Shown: piece after piece, positions 60,116 through 64,000 of the stretch
How the letters are laid out: each line of letters starts with the position of its first letter
Position numbering within the stretch: the stretch's first letter is position 1
Origin: Massilia arenae
Lineage (GTDB): Bacteria > Pseudomonadota > Gammaproteobacteria > Burkholderiales > Burkholderiaceae_D
Length of the DNA: 64,000 nt
Assembly: GCF_008014745.1 (NCBI RefSeq)
Contig: NZ_VPFD01000001.1
Span: forward strand, 1-64,000
Reading direction: 5' to 3'
Notes under the pieces: generated by a model
What the model was told of the DNA's origin: nothing
Seen by the model: the letters and a program-made list of their open reading frames with translations, nothing else
Database searches by the model: none
Program-made: the position numbers and the translations under genes

Positions 60116-61581
60116 GGGCGCACCGCCGCGTCGTTCCAGTCGATCGTGGCGCCGCGCACGATTTCCCGGTCGAGGTCGATCTCGCGCTCGCCGGGAATCG
60201 CGACCTTGGTAAAGATGTGGCCGTGGTAGGCCACCGGCTTGGTCGCATCCAGCCCCATCTTGGCGCTGATGCCTTGCAGGTGCGGCGGCGCGACCTCGCC
60301 GTCCGGCATCTGGCCGATCGTGGTCGAGGGATCGAGCGCAGAACCCTGGGCCCCGGCGATGACGATCAGGTCGCGGTCGGCCTGGAAGCGCGTGGCCACC
60401 GCCCATTCGACCTGCTGCGGATCGTGCACGTCGACGTCCTCGTCGACGATCGTGACCTGCTTGATGTCGTAATGGGCGCCGAAGGCGCCGAGGATCACGT
60501 TGCGCGGCTCGCCCTCGCGCTGCTTGCGGAACTTGACGAACAGGTGGTAGCGGCCGACGCCGCCGACCGACAGGTGCACGTCCAGCACGTTCGGGAAGCT
60601 GCGTTGCAGGTGCGCCAGCATGGTCGCCTCGCGCGGGATGGATCCGAGCAGCAGGTGTTCCATCTCGGCCGGCACGATGGTGTGGAAGATCGGCTGGCGG
60701 CGATGGGTCACCGCGCCGACCGCGATCACTTCGCGATTTTCGCGCGCGCTGTAGTACTTCGGGAATTCGCCGAACGGGCCTTCGGGCTCGCGCACCTTCG
60801 GCAGCAGCTTGCCCTCGATGACGATTTCGGCATTGGCCGGCACGCGGATCTCGCTGGTGCGGCACTTGACGACCGGCAGCGGCGCGCCATGCAGGGCGCC
60901 GGCGATCTCCAGTTCGTCGAAATCGATCGGCGTGATGGCCTGCGAGGCGAGCAGGGTGAGCGGATCGGCGCCGATGACCACCGCCACGTCCAGCGCCTGG
61001 CCCTGTTCCTCGGCCGCCTTGTAGAACGCCAGCAGGTGGCGCGGCAGCATCAGGATCGCCATGCGGTCGGGACCGTGCACCTGGATGCGGTTGATCGACA
61101 CGTTCTGCACCCCGGTGACGGGATTGCGCGCGATGACCAGGCCGGCGGTGATGTAGGGACCGTTGTCATGTTCGCTGTGGGTCGGGATCGGCAGCAGCGC
61201 GTGCAGGTCGCCTGGCGACGGCCCGCCGAAGTCGTGCACCACCTGCTGGCAGGGCGCGCCTGCGGCATCGACCTCGCGCCACGGCAGCGGATGGTCGACG
61301 GCGCGGCGGAACGCGCCGAGCAGGTCCGCCTGCTCGACGCCCATGGCTTCGGCGATCCAGGCGCGGCGCGCCACGAAGCCGGATACGACGGGGATGTCAT
61401 GGCCGTCGGGCCGCGGGAAGAAAGCCGCCTGCCTGCCGTCGAGGCGCTTGGCGATCGCCGCCAGCGTGTGCCTGAGCGGCACGCCTTCGCGGATCACGGC
61501 CAGGCGGCCGCTCGCTTCGAGATGGGCCAGCCAATGGCGCAGGTCGCGCGCCTTGTGGTTCGGGAGCTCGGTGTTGTTCAT
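60112..61581 (-). CDS. hmfF: UbiD-family decarboxylase, probable 2,5-furandicarboxylate decarboxylase
   Basis: A 489-residue UbiD-type decarboxylase that uses prenylated FMN. Family signatures are NVSINRIQVHGPDRMAI, EIVIEGKLLPKVREPEGPFG with EFPKYYS, and the C-terminal FTKVAIPGEREID. With a UbiX partner and furoate-activating genes, it fits HmfF, which decarboxylates 2,5-furandicarboxylate to 2-furoate; other aromatic acids are possible substrates. Its start overlaps the ligase stop by one base (TAATG). Confidence 0.85.
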
Positions 61582-63137
61582 TATTTGGTGTCTCCAGGTT
61601 CGGTGGCGCCCGGCGCCGCCACCACGTCGTATTCGCCGGCAACCAGCTTGCGGCGCAGGATCTTGCCGACCGGTGATTTCGGGATGTCGCGCACGAACAC
61701 GTATTCGCGCGGGCGCTTGAAGTTGAGCAGGTCGGAGTTGCGGCAGTACTCGTTGAGCGCTTCGGCGCTGACCTCGCCATGCACCTTGACGAAGGCGACC
61801 ACCTTCTGGCCCCAGCGCTCGTCGACGAGGCCCGCCACGGCGACTTCGTCGACCGAGGGATGCAGCGACAGCACCGACTCGATGTCGACCGGCGAGATAT
61901 TCTCGCCGCCGCTGATGATCATGTCGTCCATGCGGCCGGTGACGAACAGGTCGCCGTCGGCGTCGATGTAGCCGGTGTCGCCGGTGAAGTACCAGCCGGC
62001 GCGGATCGACTTGGCGTCGGCGTCCGGCCGGTTCCAGTAGCCGTCGAAGGATTCGTCGCCCTCGAGGTCGCAGATGATCTGGCCCTCTTCGCCCGGCGCC
62101 GCCAGGGTGTCGGGTCCCTCGGCGCCGAGCGGCACCACGCGCAGGCGCGTGTTGATGCCGGCGCGCCCGGCGCTGCCGGCCTTGCGAGTGGCATCCTGGT
62201 CGATCGCGAAGGTGTAGACCTCGGACGAGCCGTAGTGGTTGACGAAGAGCTCGGGCTGGAAGGTCTCGGTCAGGCGCTTGAGCAGTCCGTCCGGCATCGG
62301 CGCGCCGGCGAAGCCCAGCTTGGTCACCGACGAGATGTCCGCGCCATGCTGCTCGCGCCAGGCCAGCATGTCGTGGTACAGCGTCGGCACCAGGTACAGG
62401 TTGCTGACGCGTTCCTGTTCGATCGAGCGGAACGCGGCCGCGCAGTCGAATTTGGGCACGCACACGAAGCGGCCGTCGACCAGCGCCATCGCCAGCAGCG
62501 AGCGCACGCCCATCGTATGATAGAGCGGCATGACGCCGAGCGTGCACTCGCCGCGCCGGTACATGTTTTGCGCCACATGGCCGAGCGCGGCGGCGCGTTC
62601 GGCGCGGTGGCGCCGCGGCACGCCCTTGGGTTTGCCGGTCGTGCCCGAGGTGTACAGCATCAGCGAGATGTCGTCGCTGCCGGCCTGCAGGATCGGCGCG
62701 GCGGGCGCCGCGGCCAGCAGGTCGTCGAAGGCCAGCGTGCCTCCGTCGGCGCCGCCGACGGCGATGCGCGGCAACGCGTTGGCCGACAGGCTCGCCGCCA
62801 CCGCCGGCGCACTGACCGGTTCGAACGCGACCGCCTTCGCGCCCGAATCGACGGCGCAGTACTCGACTTCGTCGGGCTTGGCGCGCCAGTTGAGGGGCGT
62901 GGCGATCACGCCCAGGAACTGGCAGGCCCAGTGCAGCGTCGCCATCTCGATGCGGTTCTGCAGCACCAGCAGCAGATGGTCGCCGCGCCGCAGGCCGAGC
63001 GCCGACAGGCCGTGGGCGACGCGCTGTATCCGATCGTGCCATTCGGCATAGGTGAGGCGCTGCTCGCCGTCGACGACGGCCAGCGTGTGCGGGCTGCGTT
63101 CGACGCTTTGCAGGAAGGTGCGTCCAAGATCGAGCAC
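61581..63137 (-). CDS. hmfD: Acyl-CoA ligase, probable 2-furoate-CoA ligase
   Basis: A 518-residue ANL-superfamily adenylate-forming ligase: P-loop MLYTSGTTGKPKGVPRR, YGSSEVYTF, FTGDTGYIDADGDLFVTGR, DDMIISGGENISP and the C-terminal PKSPVGKILRRKL with the catalytic Lys. It activates an aromatic acid to its CoA ester. In the furan pathway this is HmfD; benzoate- or hydroxybenzoate-CoA ligases share these motifs. Start with an ACAAGGAGAAC ribosome site. Confidence 0.85.
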   Translation of the reverse strand: MLDLGRTFLQSVERSPHTLAVVDGEQRLTYAEWHDRIQRVAHGLSALGLRRGDHLLLVLQNRIEMATLHWACQFLGVIATPLNWRAKPDEVEYCAVDSGAKAVAFEPVSAPAVAASLSANALPRIAVGGADGGTLAFDDLLAAAPAAPILQAGSDDISLMLYTSGTTGKPKGVPRRHRAERAAALGHVAQNMYRRGECTLGVMPLYHTMGVRSLLAMALVDGRFVCVPKFDCAAAFRSIEQERVSNLYLVPTLYHDMLAWREQHGADISSVTKLGFAGAPMPDGLLKRLTETFQPELFVNHYGSSEVYTFAIDQDATRKAGSAGRAGINTRLRVVPLGAEGPDTLAAPGEEGQIICDLEGDESFDGYWNRPDADAKSIRAGWYFTGDTGYIDADGDLFVTGRMDDMIISGGENISPVDIESVLSLHPSVDEVAVAGLVDERWGQKVVAFVKVHGEVSAEALNEYCRNSDLLNFKRPREYVFVRDIPKSPVGKILRRKLVAGEYDVVAAPGATEPGDTK

Positions 63138-63172
63138 GGTGTTCTCCTTGTCGTTGTTGTGATGGGGGGGCG

Positions 63173-63766
63173 TCAGGCGTCGACCAGGCGCGCCTGCTCG
63201 GCCGCGCCGATGGCGGCGTGACCCGGGTCAGCCGGCCGGGCGCCGGGCGCGCGCGGCTTGCCCAGCCGGTCGGCGGCGGTCTCCAGCACGGCGCGCACGA
63301 TGTTCGTGTAGCCGGTGCAGCGGCACAGGTGGCCCGACAGCATCGCGCGCACCTCGTCTTCGCTCGGATCGGGATTGCGGCGCAGGTAGTCGATGCACGA
63401 CATCATGATGCCGGCGGTGCAGAAGCCGCACTGCAGCGCGTGATTGCGGCGAAACGCCTCCTGCAGGTCGGACAGGCCGTCTTCTCCCGCGGCCTTGCGC
63501 GCACGGTCGAGGCCCTCCACCGTGTCGATGCTGCTGCCTTCGGCCTGCACCGCCAGCGTCATGCAAGAACGTCCGGCGACGCCGTCGATGGTGACCGTGC
63601 AGGCCCCGCAAACGCCGTGCTCGCAGCCGACGTGGGTGCCGGTGGCGCCCAGTTCCTGGCGCAGGAAGTCCGACAGCAGGGTGCGCGGTTCGCAGGTGCC
63701 GCTGCGCGGCTGGCCGTTGAGCACCAGCGCGATGCGCACGACGTCGTTCTTGCGGTAGGTTTTCAT
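63173..63766 (-). CDS. hmfC: [2Fe-2S] subunit of a molybdenum hydroxylase, probable 2-furoyl-CoA dehydrogenase
   Basis: A 197-residue XDH-family small subunit with two [2Fe-2S] clusters: plant-type CEHGVCGACTVTIDG with a later Cys, and the helical-domain motifs QCGFCTAGIMMSC and CRCTGYTNIV. The ~25-residue C-terminal tail past the second cluster is longer than usual. It passes electrons from the molybdopterin subunit to the FAD subunit. The start overlaps the FAD-subunit stop by four bases; GGAGAG site. The lettering hmfB/hmfC varies between descriptions. Confidence 0.85.
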   Translation of the reverse strand: MKTYRKNDVVRIALVLNGQPRSGTCEPRTLLSDFLRQELGATGTHVGCEHGVCGACTVTIDGVAGRSCMTLAVQAEGSSIDTVEGLDRARKAAGEDGLSDLQEAFRRNHALQCGFCTAGIMMSCIDYLRRNPDPSEDEVRAMLSGHLCRCTGYTNIVRAVLETAADRLGKPRAPGARPADPGHAAIGAAEQARLVDA

Positions 63767-64000
63767 GTGGATGCTCTCCGGATCGCGGTGGCGCCGAGGT
63801 GGCGCACCAGTTGACGCCTGAACTTGGCCGAGGCGTGGTGATCGTCCTTCGCCTCGAGTTCCCAGGCGAAGTCGTTGATGGCGTGCTCGAGGTCGGCGCC
63901 GGCCAGATGCGGCCAGGCCCTCACGCGCGGGCGGTCGGACACGCCGCCGACCGCCAGCCGGATGCCGTCGGGGCCAACCACGGCCGCCACTGCGCACAGC
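63763..64000 (-). CDS. hmfB: FAD subunit of a molybdenum hydroxylase, C-terminal part
   Basis: Only the last ~79 codons are in the window; the gene continues beyond the right edge. The visible part (AAVVGPDGIRLAVGGVSDRP and WELEAKDDHHASAKFRRQLVRHL) is the C-terminal domain of the CO-dehydrogenase flavoprotein medium subunit. The stop overlaps the [2Fe-2S] subunit start by four bases. The large molybdopterin subunit is expected upstream, outside the window. Confidence 0.8.
   Translation of the reverse strand, partial: LCAVAAVVGPDGIRLAVGGVSDRPRVRAWPHLAGADLEHAINDFAWELEAKDDHHASAKFRRQLVRHLGATAIRRAST

Overview
The window is GC-rich DNA from a betaproteobacterium, most likely an Oxalobacteraceae member of the Massilia/Telluria/Duganella type. 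This is inferred from gene content and order (sdhCDAB-sdhE-gltA, mdh, a GntR regulator, a citE-like lyase and aconitase together; alaC-hom; a DUF2863 protein; PEP-CTERM and KGG-type proteins). No rRNA is present to confirm it. Most of the window is ordinary chromosome; one tRNA gene carries the scar of an integrated element.

Layout. 1-6.4 kb: lipoprotein, metallo-beta-lactamase-fold protein, an ECF sigma factor operon with two DGPF/YCII proteins, a PIN-PhoH ATPase, a PrxQ-type peroxiredoxin. 6.5-13.3 kb: Mth938-like protein, AlaC-type aminotransferase, homoserine dehydrogenase, a repeat-rich gap, an MFS-acyltransferase fusion and a DUF418 membrane protein. 13.5-14.2 kb: tRNA-Pro(GGG) followed by a deleted prophage or island remnant between 26-bp direct repeats. 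14.2-18.3 kb: AhpD-like protein, aldehyde dehydrogenase, LysR regulator and a quinone-oxidoreductase-like enzyme. 18.3-25.8 kb: a frameshifted hybrid histidine kinase, a cyclic-nucleotide-domain flavoprotein, a CorA/ZntB transporter, and a MerR regulator divergent from a CDF-type metal exporter. 25.8-29.2 kb: HAD phosphatase, glycosyltransferase, two disordered stress-type proteins. 29.3-35.8 kb: M14 carboxypeptidase, CYTH protein, serine hydrolase, UDP-galactopyranose mutase, and an SDR divergent from a LysR regulator. 36-38.4 kb: DUF2863 protein and a Fur-box promoter ahead of a PKHD hydroxylase. 38.6-50.7 kb: TCA-cycle block (acnA, an MliC-like protein, a citE-like lyase, mdh, GntR regulator, sdhCDAB, sdhE, gltA). 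50.8-55 kb: a DsbA-like protein that has lost one catalytic cysteine, Rnk, an NTF2-like protein, GluQRS, a CHRD PEP-CTERM protein and a DUF421 protein. 55.1-64 kb: a LysR regulator and a long minus-strand operon whose content matches a furan-acid (2-furoate plus 2,5-furandicarboxylate) catabolic cluster. It runs off the right edge inside the FAD subunit of a molybdenum hydroxylase.

How the genes work together. The TCA block encodes citrate synthase, aconitase, succinate dehydrogenase with its flavinylation factor, and malate dehydrogenase. It has its own GntR regulator with a perfect 16-bp palindrome in front. In the right-hand operon a UbiD/UbiX pair would decarboxylate a furan dicarboxylate to furoate. 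A CoA ligase, a molybdenum hydroxylase and an enoyl-CoA-hydratase-fold hydrolase would then take furoate to 2-oxoglutarate, which feeds the TCA cycle. The most unusual signals are an iron-regulated promoter followed by an orphan intrinsic terminator (possible Fur-controlled small RNA or attenuator), the tRNA-Pro integration scar, the one-cysteine DsbA, and three copies of a REP-like inverted repeat.
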